Shown here piece after piece: positions 52,847 through 61,177 of a stretch of 64,000 nt of DNA (within the stretch, counting starts at the first letter, position 1; each line of letters starts with the position of its first letter). The stretch is from Candidatus Bathyarchaeia archaeon. GTDB taxonomy: Archaea; Thermoproteota; Bathyarchaeia; Bathyarchaeales; Bathyarchaeaceae. The notes below the pieces were generated by a model, which saw only the letters and a list, made by a program, of their open reading frames with translations, ran no database searches and was not told the origin of the DNA. The stretch covers positions 1 through 64,000 of the forward strand of contig DATETJ010000009.1 of the NCBI GenBank assembly GCA_035283685.1, given 5' to 3'. The translations under genes were made by a program, and so were the position numbers.

Positions 52847-53551
52847 ATGAAGGGAAAATTATCCCCACTGCTCATGCTAGCAGTTGTTCTAGCCATTCTG
52901 CTTACCCCAAAACCGGTCTCATCACCGCCTACAACAGTGGTTGGCACACAACCTTTACCAAGCACTGCCGCAGCAGGTACGAACTTTAACGTCAACGTCA
53001 CAATAGCAGATGTCCAGAATCTTTACGGCTGGGAGATCAACATGACCTTCAACCCAATCGTCTTGAACGTTTCAGACATGGTTGAAGGGCCTTTCCTCCT
53101 TGATTTCGCGGATTTGATGGGAGTCAGCACTTGGCCGCTGGGCCCACTAATCGACAACGACGTTGGCTGGGTTCAAATGTCAAACTCCCTCTTTCCACTT
53201 CCAGATCCCCCCGACGGAGCCGACGGCAGCGGAGTCCTTGCAACGATCACTTTCCACGTACTCACCAATGGCACAGTTCCTCTGCACTTCAACGAGACAC
53301 TGCTCAATACGAATGTTGGTGGTCTTCCAACACCTATCCCGCATACAGCTAGAGACGGCTTCTTCCAATTACCGCTAGGTGACATAAACAGCGACGGCAT
53401 AGTTGCAATCAGAGACCTAAGAATCCTTGGAAAAGCCTATGGCAGCGCATTCGGTCAACCATCGTATAACCCAGATGCAGACCTGAACAAAGATGACCTA
53501 GTCAATCGCAGTGACCTTATCATTGTCAGCGGCAACTATGGAAGAACTTAG
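52847..53551 (+). CDS. Secreted cohesin-dockerin adaptor
   Basis: A 234-residue secreted protein bearing both partner modules. After the signal peptide, the cohesin occupies about 35-172 (NFNVNVTIADVQNLYGWEINMTFNP, EGPFLL, GADGSGVLATITF), followed at once by a dockerin (176-234) with two canonical loops, DINSDGIVAIRD and DLNKDDLVNRSD. With one of each it could bridge a membrane-anchored cohesin and another dockerin protein, or self-assemble into chains. ATG 52847 is chosen because GAGAGGGGAGAG lies just upstream and the signal peptide begins there; the frame extends further upstream without merit. Confidence 0.88.
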   Translation: MKGKLSPLLMLAVVLAILLTPKPVSSPPTTVVGTQPLPSTAAAGTNFNVNVTIADVQNLYGWEINMTFNPIVLNVSDMVEGPFLLDFADLMGVSTWPLGPLIDNDVGWVQMSNSLFPLPDPPDGADGSGVLATITFHVLTNGTVPLHFNETLLNTNVGGLPTPIPHTARDGFFQLPLGDINSDGIVAIRDLRILGKAYGSAFGQPSYNPDADLNKDDLVNRSDLIIVSGNYGRT

Positions 53552-53556
53552 GCCTT

Positions 53557-53577
53557 CGTTTCCATGCGAGGGAAACG
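53557..53577. terminator. Hairpin after the cohesin-dockerin adaptor
   Basis: CGTTTCC (53557-53563) and GGAAACG (53571-53577) form a 7-bp stem with a 7-base loop five bases after the stop codon. It could mark the 3' end of the cohesin/dockerin transcript. There is no T tract, so this is a structural suggestion only. The rest of the 288-base spacer up to 53839 holds nothing I recognise. Confidence 0.35.
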
Positions 53578-53839
53578 CCTTCAGACCAAGCAGTAACTAC
53601 ACATAAGCGCCCGTTACCCAGAAAGCGCGCGCATCTGAACCAAGCTTGATGATGACACTAACGCGATGACCAATCACCTGCACACATACAGACACACCCG
53701 CCGACACCACCCAACACAGAATGACTTAACATATCATAAACTGATGTTCTTGCTTTCAGTCGGAAGAAGAAGACCATAGGCGCTAAGCCGCCTTCTAGCG
53801 CACAGTTACAACCACGCGGTCTTGATTTAAAAAAAAGCT

Positions 53840-54037
53840 CTAAGGTCCCTCAAAACCGCATTTTGGACACTTGTACGGTCTGCCAAACTTGCGACATCTG
53901 CCACACCGCCAAATCGTGATTTCGCCGCAGCTGGGACACTGAAACTTGGTGGCTTCAGTGCTAGGCGAGATTATCTTGTGACACGACGTGCACATAGGCA
54001 TTGACGCGGTCGCAGCAGCCTTTTCACCCATGCTCAT
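53840..54037 (-). CDS. Small archaeal zinc-ribbon protein (HVO_2753-like)
   Basis: A 65-residue protein with four CxxC-type zinc knuckles: [27 protein letters not shown] and KCPKCGFEG, enough for two zinc ions. This is the pattern of the small archaeal HVO_2753-type zinc-finger proteins, thought to bind RNA or be linked to translation. ATG 54037 is chosen because TGAGGT lies at good distance upstream; GTG/ATG codons further up add residues lacking similarity. It is divergent from the FEN1 gene. Confidence 0.88.
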   Translation of the reverse strand: MSMGEKAAATASMPMCTSCHKIISPSTEATKFQCPSCGEITIWRCGRCRKFGRPYKCPKCGFEGP

Positions 54038-54293
54038 CTGAACCTCAATACGCAATTTTGTTAATCCTTAGCGGTGACTCCCTTATATCCCCTCTGCTCC
54101 ACCCAACATAGGCAATGCGCACGCTAAACAACATTGAAGCGCACCACAAACCATGTTGAACCGCACCACAAAACACGAGCCAACAGAGCCACACACACCA
54201 TACAGAAACCAAAACAAAACCCCAAAAACACCCTGAAAAGCCCCGCTTCAAACACAAAAATTTTTTCTGTGCGCGTACTAATACCTACACCTT

Positions 54294-55334
54294 ATGGGCG
54301 TCAACCTCCGCGACTTGGTTCCAAAAACCACAGTCAACCTAACCGACTTGAACGGCAAATCCATAGCCATAGACGCATACAACGCACTCTACCAGTTCCT
54401 AGCTATCATACGACAACCAGACGGCACACCACTCAAAGACCACACAGGCAGGGTGACAAGCCACCTCAGCGGCTTGCTCTACCGCACCAGCAACCTAGTC
54501 GAAATGGGCATCAAAGCCGCCTACGTGTTCGACGGCGTCCCACCCACGCTTAAGGAAGTGGAAATCAAACGCCGCGCCCACGTAAAAGAAGAAGCCCTAG
54601 TCAAATACGAAAAAGCACTGCAGGAAGGCAAAATGGAGGAAGCTCGCACATATGCCCAAATGACCTCACGGCTCAAGGACTACATGGCAGACGACGCCAA
54701 ACACCTGCTCAAACTACTGGGCATACCGTGGGTGCAGGCGCCAAGCGAAGGCGAAGCCCAAGCTGCCCACATGACCATGAAGGGCGACACAGATTACTGT
54801 GCCAGCCAAGACTACGACAGCCTATTATTCGGCGCACCAAAACTCTTACGCAACGTAACCATCAGCGGAAGAAGAAAGCTGCCCAGAAAAAACGTGTACG
54901 TCGAAGTTGTGCCTGAAACAATTGAACTAGACAAGGTGCTGGATGAACTGGGCATCACACGCGAGCAGTTGGTGGACATAGGCATACTAGTAGGCACGGA
55001 TTTCAACCCTGAAGGCGTGAAGGGCATCGGACCCAAAACAGCATTGCAGTTGATTAAAGAGCATGGAACCATAGAGAAAGTCGTGCTCTCGCTTAAGGAA
55101 GCCAAGATTCCAGTTGAGCCTCAGCGTATACGCGAGATTTTTCTGCACCCAAATGTCAGGGACGATTATCCTCTGGCTTGGCGTGAACCAGATGTGGAAG
55201 GCGTGGTCGCGTTCATGTGTGGTGAACGAGACTTTGACGAGGAACGGGTGAGAAAGGCTTTAGAAAAAATGAGTGTGGGCATAAAGAAGAGCAAGGGCGC
55301 AACTACGTTAGAACAGTGGTTTGGCAAGGCTTAG
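54294..55334 (+). CDS. fen: Flap endonuclease 1 (FEN1)
   Basis: A 346-residue structure-specific nuclease that removes 5' flaps during Okazaki fragment maturation and repair. Active-site acidic residues lie in IAIDAYNALYQF, AYVFDGVPP, EGEAQAAHM, SQDYDSLLFG and GTDFNPEGVKGIGPKTA (helix-two-turn-helix). The C-terminus TTLEQWFGKA is a PCNA-binding PIP box. Length is typical of archaeal FEN1. An AT-rich tract (AAAAATTTTTT) about 30 bases upstream suggests a short-leader transcript. Confidence 0.97.
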   Translation: MGVNLRDLVPKTTVNLTDLNGKSIAIDAYNALYQFLAIIRQPDGTPLKDHTGRVTSHLSGLLYRTSNLVEMGIKAAYVFDGVPPTLKEVEIKRRAHVKEEALVKYEKALQEGKMEEARTYAQMTSRLKDYMADDAKHLLKLLGIPWVQAPSEGEAQAAHMTMKGDTDYCASQDYDSLLFGAPKLLRNVTISGRRKLPRKNVYVEVVPETIELDKVLDELGITREQLVDIGILVGTDFNPEGVKGIGPKTALQLIKEHGTIEKVVLSLKEAKIPVEPQRIREIFLHPNVRDDYPLAWREPDVEGVVAFMCGERDFDEERVRKALEKMSVGIKKSKGATTLEQWFGKA

Positions 55335-55853
55335 CTAAGCCTCGTTTCTGCCGACTAGGACGGCTGCGGGAAAAGAGATTTCAAAAGAAGAAGGCGCCTT
55401 TTCCCTTTAGCCTTCTTCTACCTGTGTTGGAAGTGCGTTTAGCGGCTGTGGGTGTGTGGACATCGTCGTCAAACTGTTCCTAGTGACATCATCATCCAGA
55501 TCGCTGTGTTGGCTTGGGCAGTTGCAGTTGAACATGGAAGGGTGGGCTGTTTGTGGCGGGTTTCTGTTTCAGATGTTATTAACTTCCACTTAGAATCAGT
55601 AATAATACCGAGCTGGTTTCTGTTCAGAAGCAGGTAGTCTGCGCCGCATGTTTGTTGACTACCACTTCAGTGTCGGGAATGTGCGAATGTTTGATGGGAT
55701 AGCTCCCTCTAGGGTTTCTGCATTCTATTGTTAATATGATCCAAATAGACGGCGGCTGATGGGCTATGTAGTTGTTCATGACAAATCGCTTTTAGCGTCA
55801 CTATCAAGCTTTAGGTGGCTTCTCTCTTTGAAAACACTAGCATGCGGGTTTCT
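55335..55853. other. 519-base spacer with a perfect hairpin and no clear gene
   Basis: AGAAGAAGGC (55386-55395) pairs perfectly with GCCTTCTTCT (55410-55419), 10 bp with a 14-base loop, about 50 bases after the FEN1 stop. It could be a transcript end. The remaining 430 bases hold no supported gene. On the minus strand, broken frames read EVVVNKH then, shifted, ADYLLLNRNQLGIITD, which looks protein-like and may be a decayed gene; I cannot name it. Confidence 0.45.
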
Positions 55854-56942
55854 TTATGATCTGACGGTCTGAGATATTCGTTTTAGGTATTCTATGGCGG
55901 ATTCGTATGTTGGGAAGCTTCGCATTCCGCATTCGGGTCCAGCATAGGCGATTCTGTTCTCGCCAAATCTTTCGATGGAGTCCTTTAGCCTATGTTTCAT
56001 TATGTCCACGGTCTCAAGATACCCGCTTGGGTCAATGCTGTTTGCGTTCAGGTTTTTCCAAGCGTCGGCGATTTTTTCGTTGATGGCGGCGTCACTCATT
56101 TTCTGGTTTGAGGTGCCTACTATTTGGTTTCGGATCAGTTGGTCAAAGTCGGTTATGGCGATGCTTGCTTTGAGGAATTTGTCAGTGGCTTCGAGTTGTT
56201 GTTTGGTGCGTTTAGCTTGGTAGAACGTGTCGTCGACGTGTGACTCGATAATGTTTAGGGATTTGGCTTGCCAGAACAATTCGTCCGAGGTGTTGTGCAG
56301 GTGCAAGCATGTTTGCGCGCCTTTTGCTTGAATCTTCTGCATGATGGTTTCCCATGCTTTGAGCAGGTTTTCTCTGCCTTCTGAGCCGCGGTCCAGCAGG
56401 GGATCATCGACGAAGCCGAAGACGGGGTCGTCAACTGAGACTAGTTTCACGCCGCCATGCTTATCATTGAACATGTTGGCGTCGATTATCTGGGCGAGCA
56501 CGTTGCCCAAGCGGGTGAAGGTGTTCTTGTCCTTGTAAGCGAAGACGGAGCTGATTGTATAAGGTCCTGTGATACAGATTCGCAGTTTGAAGGGCTGTCC
56601 AAGTTTTTCATAGATGTACTGCGAGCGGTTTTTGATGGCTTGGGCTTCGGGCATCAAGCCTTTCCCAGATTTCACGGTCAGCGTACCCGTCTCGATGTAG
56701 CCTCCGCTAGCTTTGGTCAGTCCATTGATCATGTTGATGAACATTTGTGTCATGTCTCTGAACTGCGGATAGTTGGGCACATCTATACCGGCTTGAGCCT
56801 TGTCGATGAAACCAGATACTACCTTGTTTTCAAAGAAGAGGGTCGATTCGTTGGTCAGTTGTCCGTAGTTTGGGGCGCCTTCTAGGAGCTTGTTTATGTC
56901 GCCGACGAATGGTAGGCTGCCTACGTCGCAGGATTCAACCAT
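55854..56942 (-). CDS. MetE-like (cobalamin-independent methionine synthase superfamily) protein
   Basis: A 362-residue TIM-barrel protein resembling the C-terminal catalytic half of MetE (UROD/MetE superfamily); the N-terminal half of classical MetE is absent, as in archaeal core-MetE proteins. The C-terminal zinc Cys is kept in GPECGMRSFPTYESAIEYL. The first zinc motif, normally HxCY, reads CLHLHNTSDELF, with His where the ligand Cys should be. It may use a corrinoid or other methyl donor to make methionine, or act as another methyltransferase. Its start codon overlaps the end of thiL by one base, so the two are co-transcribed. Confidence 0.78.
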   Translation of the reverse strand: MVESCDVGSLPFVGDINKLLEGAPNYGQLTNESTLFFENKVVSGFIDKAQAGIDVPNYPQFRDMTQMFINMINGLTKASGGYIETGTLTVKSGKGLMPEAQAIKNRSQYIYEKLGQPFKLRICITGPYTISSVFAYKDKNTFTRLGNVLAQIIDANMFNDKHGGVKLVSVDDPVFGFVDDPLLDRGSEGRENLLKAWETIMQKIQAKGAQTCLHLHNTSDELFWQAKSLNIIESHVDDTFYQAKRTKQQLEATDKFLKASIAITDFDQLIRNQIVGTSNQKMSDAAINEKIADAWKNLNANSIDPSGYLETVDIMKHRLKDSIERFGENRIAYAGPECGMRSFPTYESAIEYLKRISQTVRS

Positions 56943-57958
56943 TAGGAGAAGATTCCACCTTTGCGCATTCGTGATTTTGGAATGGTTGTTTTAAAGTGTT
57001 CCCATCCACGAGGCGCTATCGGAACTCGCTTCTTGAACATCTTCAACGTCAGGGTTTTCTCTGCTGTCGCCTTGCCAATCCTGATCAGTGGCACTTTTTT
57101 CCTAGCTCTCTCCAGCAACGCTGGCTTAACTGTCACAACAAGTTCGTATTCCTCTCCACCATAGAGGCAAAGCTCAACTGGGTCAACCTCATGTCGCTTG
57201 GCAAGATCGGCAACCTCCTCGGCTATTGGCAGATTATCAATTAGGAAGCCCACATTGCTAGCTTTTGAGAGTTCGTGGAGGCTCCAAGCTAAACCGTCAC
57301 TTGAGTCAATTGAGCTGGTGATTGCGCCAGTCTGCGCTAGGGCTAGTCCTTCGTTAAGCCGCGCTTTGGGCATGAGGACGCTGTCAATCAGCTTTTTCTC
57401 AAGCCGTGCGGGAGGCGAGATAAGTCCAAGTAGAATTCTGAGTCCTGCAGCCGTCTTCCCAAATGAGCCTGTGACTGCAACGATGTCGCCTGGCTTGGCT
57501 CCGCTACGCAACATCAAGATTCTCTTGTCAGCAATACCAAAAACGGCGCAGTTAATGATGAGGTCGCAGGCTTCGCTTGTGTCTCCGCCCAGAATGTAAG
57601 CGCCGTATTCGCGAGCGCCGGCATTCAATCCGTTAGCGATCTCTTCAATGTCCTTTTCTGTGAAGTGCCGTGGAACGCCAAGCGAAACCATCAATGCAAC
57701 AGGCTTTGCACCTTTTGCAGCCAAATCGCTGATGTTCATGACCACAGCTTTGCGCGCCGCTTGCCATAGGCTCATCTCAGGCGGCACGTCAGTCTTACCC
57801 ACAAGCATGTCAGTCTTGATGACGCCAAGCCTTCCGTTTCCAAGATCAACTGCAGAAGCATCATCTCCGAAGGGTATAGGCATGTCAGGCATTGGTTCCA
57901 AGCGTTTCAGAATCATGTCAATTATCATGCGCTCGCCTAGAGATTCCACGCTTTTCAA
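56942..57958 (-). CDS. thiL: Thiamine-monophosphate kinase ThiL
   Basis: A 338-residue ATP-dependent kinase that converts thiamine monophosphate to the diphosphate cofactor. It has the N-terminal PIPFGDDASAVDLG (metal/ATP), DMLVGKTDVPPEMSLWQAARKAVVMNISDLAAKGA with the conserved N.SD.AA.G, GGDTSEA, and C-terminal SIDSSDGLAWSLHEL and LYGGEEYELV. It belongs to the PurM/ThiL superfamily. The first gene of a pair with the MetE-like protein. Confidence 0.95.
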   Translation of the reverse strand: MKSVESLGERMIIDMILKRLEPMPDMPIPFGDDASAVDLGNGRLGVIKTDMLVGKTDVPPEMSLWQAARKAVVMNISDLAAKGAKPVALMVSLGVPRHFTEKDIEEIANGLNAGAREYGAYILGGDTSEACDLIINCAVFGIADKRILMLRSGAKPGDIVAVTGSFGKTAAGLRILLGLISPPARLEKKLIDSVLMPKARLNEGLALAQTGAITSSIDSSDGLAWSLHELSKASNVGFLIDNLPIAEEVADLAKRHEVDPVELCLYGGEEYELVVTVKPALLERARKKVPLIRIGKATAEKTLTLKMFKKRVPIAPRGWEHFKTTIPKSRMRKGGIFS

Positions 57959-58080
57959 ATAATCAACCTCAGCTCTTCTTTTTATGGAGCGGAAAACGGT
58001 TTAAGTGTTTGTGGCTGGTCACCAACCCTCCTAAGAACACAGCTACATGAAATCCATTGAAATGTAAAGAAGCGTTCTGA

Positions 58081-58317
58081 ATGAGTGAAGTTAAGAAGTG
58101 TCCCAAGCGTGGCGGCGATATGGAAAGAAGGACTCTGAGGACACGCGGTGGAGGATACTTTGTTGAGCTTTTCTGATTCTGAGAGTGTTTGGAGAAGGGG
58201 AAACATGATAGAATCGTTGGTTTTGTGTGTCAGGAATGCGGCTTTGTTGAGCTTTACGTGGATATGCAGAAAAAGAAAGATCGAGTGCCCGAGCCTACGC
58301 GAAGCTTAGTGCGATAA
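58081..58317 (+). pseudogene. Zinc-ribbon protein gene with two in-frame TGA codons
   Basis: A single reading frame from ATG 58081 to TAA 58315-58317 encodes a recognisable small archaeal zinc-ribbon protein. It begins MSEVKKCPKRGGDMERR and ends FVCQECGFVELYVDMQKKK. Two TGA codons six bases apart near 58174-58182 interrupt it, and the first knuckle has CPKR where CPKC is expected. The second knuckle CQECG is intact. The loss of a zinc ligand together with stops argues for decay rather than recoding. The frame is otherwise continuous, with no indel. Confidence 0.7.
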
Positions 58318-58320
58318 GGG

Positions 58321-58557
58321 TCAAATCGGGAAGACACTCCTTTTTTTCCAGACTGCAAAATGCCTTAGAATTATTTCCGTTGCTTCTGCCTTTTCCTTTC
58401 CTTCGCTTAAAAGTGAATCCCTACGTCCAAGCTTATACTCAAAGGATCGTGTCCTGTAACTGTAGTCGTCGATCCTGACGTAGAAGGGAGATCCTGCACT
58501 CCTCAGTTCACCATTAATCTTTGTCTGCAGTTTGTCAAGCCTTGTCCAAATGTCCAA
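58321..58557 (-). CDS. Hypothetical basic small protein
   Basis: A 78-residue charged protein with helical start (TRLDKLQTKINGELRS), a beta-rich middle (FYVRIDDYSYRTRSFEYKLG) and a helix (GKEKAEATEIILRHFAVW). I do not recognise it. TTG 58557 is supported by GAGGTGA at proper spacing. It lies 28 bases after another small minus-strand gene, so the pair may be co-transcribed. Its end abuts the 3' end of the decayed zinc-ribbon gene. Confidence 0.6.
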   Translation of the reverse strand: MDIWTRLDKLQTKINGELRSAGSPFYVRIDDYSYRTRSFEYKLGRRDSLLSEGKEKAEATEIILRHFAVWKKRSVFPI

Positions 58558-58585
58558 ATGACTTCACCTCGTGTAAGTACGGTTG

Positions 58586-58753
58586 CTAATATCGCGCAAA
58601 ATACGCAGGTTTGTCTCTTGAAGTGCCCAAGAGCTTACGGTAAGCAGCCATTGCTTCTTCTCGGCATTTACCTCTTAAGCCTAGTATTCTTTCTTCCAGT
58701 GCTTCTATCTCGAATTCCCCGGTTTCATGATGAGTCCTGTTTTCTGTTTTCAT
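58586..58753 (-). CDS. Hypothetical small charged protein
   Basis: A 55-residue protein from ATG 58753: an acidic N-terminus, a predicted amphipathic helix (EFEIEALEERILGLRGKCREEAMAAYRKLL) and a basic tail ending FARY. No family recognised. A weak GGAAAT precedes the ATG. A TATATA element at about 58848-58855 could drive it with a TSS near 58826. It is followed after 28 bases by the other small minus-strand gene. Confidence 0.45.
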   Translation of the reverse strand: MKTENRTHHETGEFEIEALEERILGLRGKCREEAMAAYRKLLGTSRDKPAYFARY

Positions 58754-58845
58754 GTTTATTTCCAGATTTAGGCAGAACGGAAAAGATAGAGACAAACGGG
58801 TGTACCGCGCTTCGGCAATATCCTTTATCCGAAGTCTACCTACTT

Positions 58846-58856
58846 ACTATATAGAG
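58846..58856. promoter_or_regulatory. TATA-like element, possibly bidirectional
   Basis: TTACTATATAG contains a symmetrical TATATA core. On the plus strand it is about 24 bases before ATG 58875, the spacing for a leaderless message encoding a 15-residue acidic peptide (58875-58922). On the minus strand it could drive the small genes at 58753 and 58557. By-eye call. Confidence 0.35.
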
Positions 58857-58943
58857 CTCGCCCCTTATAAGGGAATGGCCGAATACGAAACCGAAGAAGA
58901 GAGCAAAGAAGGTTGGAGATGAATATATCCCGAAGTGTGCCTT

Positions 58944-59105
58944 TTAGAAGAAGTAGTCTTTCTTGCTATATGCATGTATGTGCCCTTTTGGGCATGTATG
59001 CTGATTGTCTACAAGCTTAATGGCTTCCAAACCCCTCTTTTCCATTACAATACCTGATTCAAATTTCACGCCACACGTTTTGCACTTAAGATAAAGGCTG
59101 GGCAT
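58944..59105 (-). CDS. 53-residue zinc-finger protein
   Basis: A short gene reading MPSLYLKCKTCGVKF at the start and ending HTCPKGHIHAYSKKDYFF, with KCKTCG and TCPKGHIH forming a CxxC...CxxxH zinc site. Small proteins of this shape are common in Thermoproteota and are presumed nucleic-acid or protein binding. The ribosome binding site is weak (GAAAGAT). It stands between the leaderless-type promoter at 58850 and the aldo/keto reductase gene. Gene reality is supported by the coherent zinc motif over the full length. Confidence 0.7.
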   Translation of the reverse strand: MPSLYLKCKTCGVKFESGIVMEKRGLEAIKLVDNQHTCPKGHIHAYSKKDYFF

Positions 59106-59185
59106 ATCTTTCAACCATTCAGTCTCTGTTTGCGTGTTCTAGGATTATAAGACTACAGGTCAAAGCACAAAGCTAAGTCTGCAGC

Positions 59186-60058
59186 TTACAGGCCGCTGTC
59201 ATAATGCTTAGTGGTCTTATATGGTTCGTATTCGCCTCTCTCTCCAAAAGGTTCCGACCTCTGCAAGAGCTCTGATTTCTCGGTTTCAGACATTTCGCTG
59301 AACGTGGCTGCAACTTTGAGGTGTTTCTTGAGTAGATTAAGGGATTCCATGCCAACCACGACTGTTGAAACTGGCAGTGACATGGAGTAGCGAACGCATT
59401 CTTCAGCCTTCAATGTGCCCGTTCTTATGGCGTTTCCTCCGGCGAGGCTTTTCATGCCGATGACTCCGATTTTGCGTTCAACAAGGATGGGAATGATCTC
59501 CTGTGTGAAGCTCCTGAAGTGGTAGTCTAAAACGCTTACGGGCAGTTGAACTGTGTCCCATTTGAAGTTTCTTTGCAGCATGTCCAAGAAGATGCTTGGC
59601 TTCTTGTGCCCTGTGAAACCTATGAAACGAATCTTGCCTTCCTTTCGTGCTTCAACCGCAGCGTCCACTGCACCATCTTTGAAGAGGCGTTCAGGCATGC
59701 CCTCCTCGATTACTTCGTGGAACTGAACCACATCGATGCAGTCAACCTGAAGTCTCGTCAAGCTCAGTTCCAGATGCCTCTTGAAGGTTTCATAATCACG
59801 ACCGTGGTTCTTAGTCATCAACACAACTTTTTCCCTATAACCCTCTTTCAACGCACGCCCCATGATCTCCTCGCTCTTTCCACCGTGATAGCAACACGCA
59901 TTGTCCAGAAAGTTCACGCCATTATCGATTGCTGTGCGGATAATCTGCACGCCAACCTCGAAGTCGGATGGCAAACCTATGTGGAACCCGCCCACAGTTA
60001 ACAGTGACACCATTTCACCTGTGGAGCCCAGAGGACGCTTGGGAATAGCCCCGTTCAT
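59186..60058 (-). CDS. Aldo/keto reductase
   Basis: A 290-residue (alpha/beta)8 NADPH-dependent reductase. Tetrad residues are visible: Asp and Tyr in NFLDNACCYHGGKSEE, Lys in VVLMTKNHGR, and His in DVVQFHEV. The C-terminal part has VIGMKSLAGGNAIRTG and TVVVGMESLNLLKKHL for cofactor binding. Members of this branch reduce aldehydes or ketones or act as putative oxidoreductases of unknown substrate. A short Cys-free C-terminal tail means it lacks the ferredoxin extension seen in some archaeal relatives. Confidence 0.92.
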   Translation of the reverse strand: MNGAIPKRPLGSTGEMVSLLTVGGFHIGLPSDFEVGVQIIRTAIDNGVNFLDNACCYHGGKSEEIMGRALKEGYREKVVLMTKNHGRDYETFKRHLELSLTRLQVDCIDVVQFHEVIEEGMPERLFKDGAVDAAVEARKEGKIRFIGFTGHKKPSIFLDMLQRNFKWDTVQLPVSVLDYHFRSFTQEIIPILVERKIGVIGMKSLAGGNAIRTGTLKAEECVRYSMSLPVSTVVVGMESLNLLKKHLKVAATFSEMSETEKSELLQRSEPFGERGEYEPYKTTKHYDSGL

Positions 60059-60215
60059 TTCACCCCAAAACTCCTTCGAACACTCAAAAGGCTGCTCGGC
60101 ATTGGCTTAAGCTTTTTGAGCATCATACCGCAACTGCTACAAGGTCCTCGAACATGCAAGTCTGAAAACTACACGTCTGTTTTGCCTGAAAGCAAACAAA
60201 AGCCTTTGCGACCAT

Positions 60216-61043
60216 TCAGAGTTCTTTGGAATGCACAAAAAAGGCAAGGGCAAAGAGCAGATAGCTGGCATGGTAAAGCATTTCCAGCGGGTGACCGTTG
60301 AAATAACTCCCATCCAGAGTGGTATAGCTGAAACTCATATCTGCCAAGGTGGTAAGAAAAATCGCCGCGTTCATAAAATGCCAAGCCTTCCCAAGGCGAC
60401 CCTTAAGCTTAGTGACAGTGAACACCAAAAGCCCTAAAACAGCCTCAAGGAACAAAAGCAAGTCCAACCCTGTATAGGCAAGGCTGATCCCTAAGGTGAC
60501 AAAATCCAGTTCCGACGCGCTAGCCAACACCGGGATCATCAGCGAAGAAAAAACAAGAGCGCTAACGATGCCAACAATTGCACCCGCCAGTAGGAAAAGC
60601 CTCACGGAAATCGCAGGTTGAAAAAGCTCAACATAAAGCAACAGTGCAAGGAAAAGTGGAAGATACCCTGCAAGCCAGAAGACATCAGCTATTGAAGGAT
60701 ACGGAACCTCAATGCCCACCACCATAGTGTAGTAAGCCCAACCGACCTCCCCCAAAAACCAGAGAAGCATTCCCAGAGCAAAACTTAACCAGATCATCGA
60801 GAGCCTACTGCCAAAATAGTCCCAGTATCTCCGCAAAGCAAAGAAAGATGAAGCAACGGCCACGCCAGCAATGAAGGGCGGAGCAACATTAGAAAAATCG
60901 TACATAAATTCACTATAGAAACCCTGAAAGGCGTAAACAATGGCAACTCCGATGCCCCCTATCAAGCACAAAATGTACGCCATCTTCAAGTATGGACTAA
61001 CAAAGCCTGTGCCTGCCTCAGTTTTTGGGCTCGGAGAACTCAA
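60216..61043 (-). CDS. Multi-pass membrane protein (seven- or eight-helix), unknown function
   Basis: A 275-residue integral membrane protein with about eight helices. The motif YPSIADVFWLAGYLPLFLALLLY in the centre resembles the membrane sensor region found at the N-terminus of some signalling proteins, but no output domain follows here. The N-terminus is a short Pro/Ser-rich cytoplasmic stretch, and the C-terminus ends SKEL. I cannot assign a function. It stands alone on the minus strand between the reductase and tRNA-Thr. Confidence 0.7.
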   Translation of the reverse strand: MSSPSPKTEAGTGFVSPYLKMAYILCLIGGIGVAIVYAFQGFYSEFMYDFSNVAPPFIAGVAVASSFFALRRYWDYFGSRLSMIWLSFALGMLLWFLGEVGWAYYTMVVGIEVPYPSIADVFWLAGYLPLFLALLLYVELFQPAISVRLFLLAGAIVGIVSALVFSSLMIPVLASASELDFVTLGISLAYTGLDLLLFLEAVLGLLVFTVTKLKGRLGKAWHFMNAAIFLTTLADMSFSYTTLDGSYFNGHPLEMLYHASYLLFALAFFVHSKEL

Positions 61044-61177
61044 AGGGTATCCAACAACGCAGAATAAACCGCCCTTTGTTGTTATCGTTTATGAACAAGA
61101 GCTCACTACGAGCAATACAGACTGCAAATCACCAAACCTCTTAAGAACAGGCTTTAGTCTCAATATCCGTGAATCAA

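Noticed and set aside
55452-55637. A 61-codon plus-strand frame after FEN1
   Set aside because: It has no ribosome binding site or family resemblance, and its composition does not look coding.
58174-58182. Selenocysteine or tryptophan recoding at TGA in the zinc-ribbon gene
   Set aside because: A zinc-ligand Cys is also lost nearby, there is no visible SECIS-like structure, and other genes in the window use TGA as stop.
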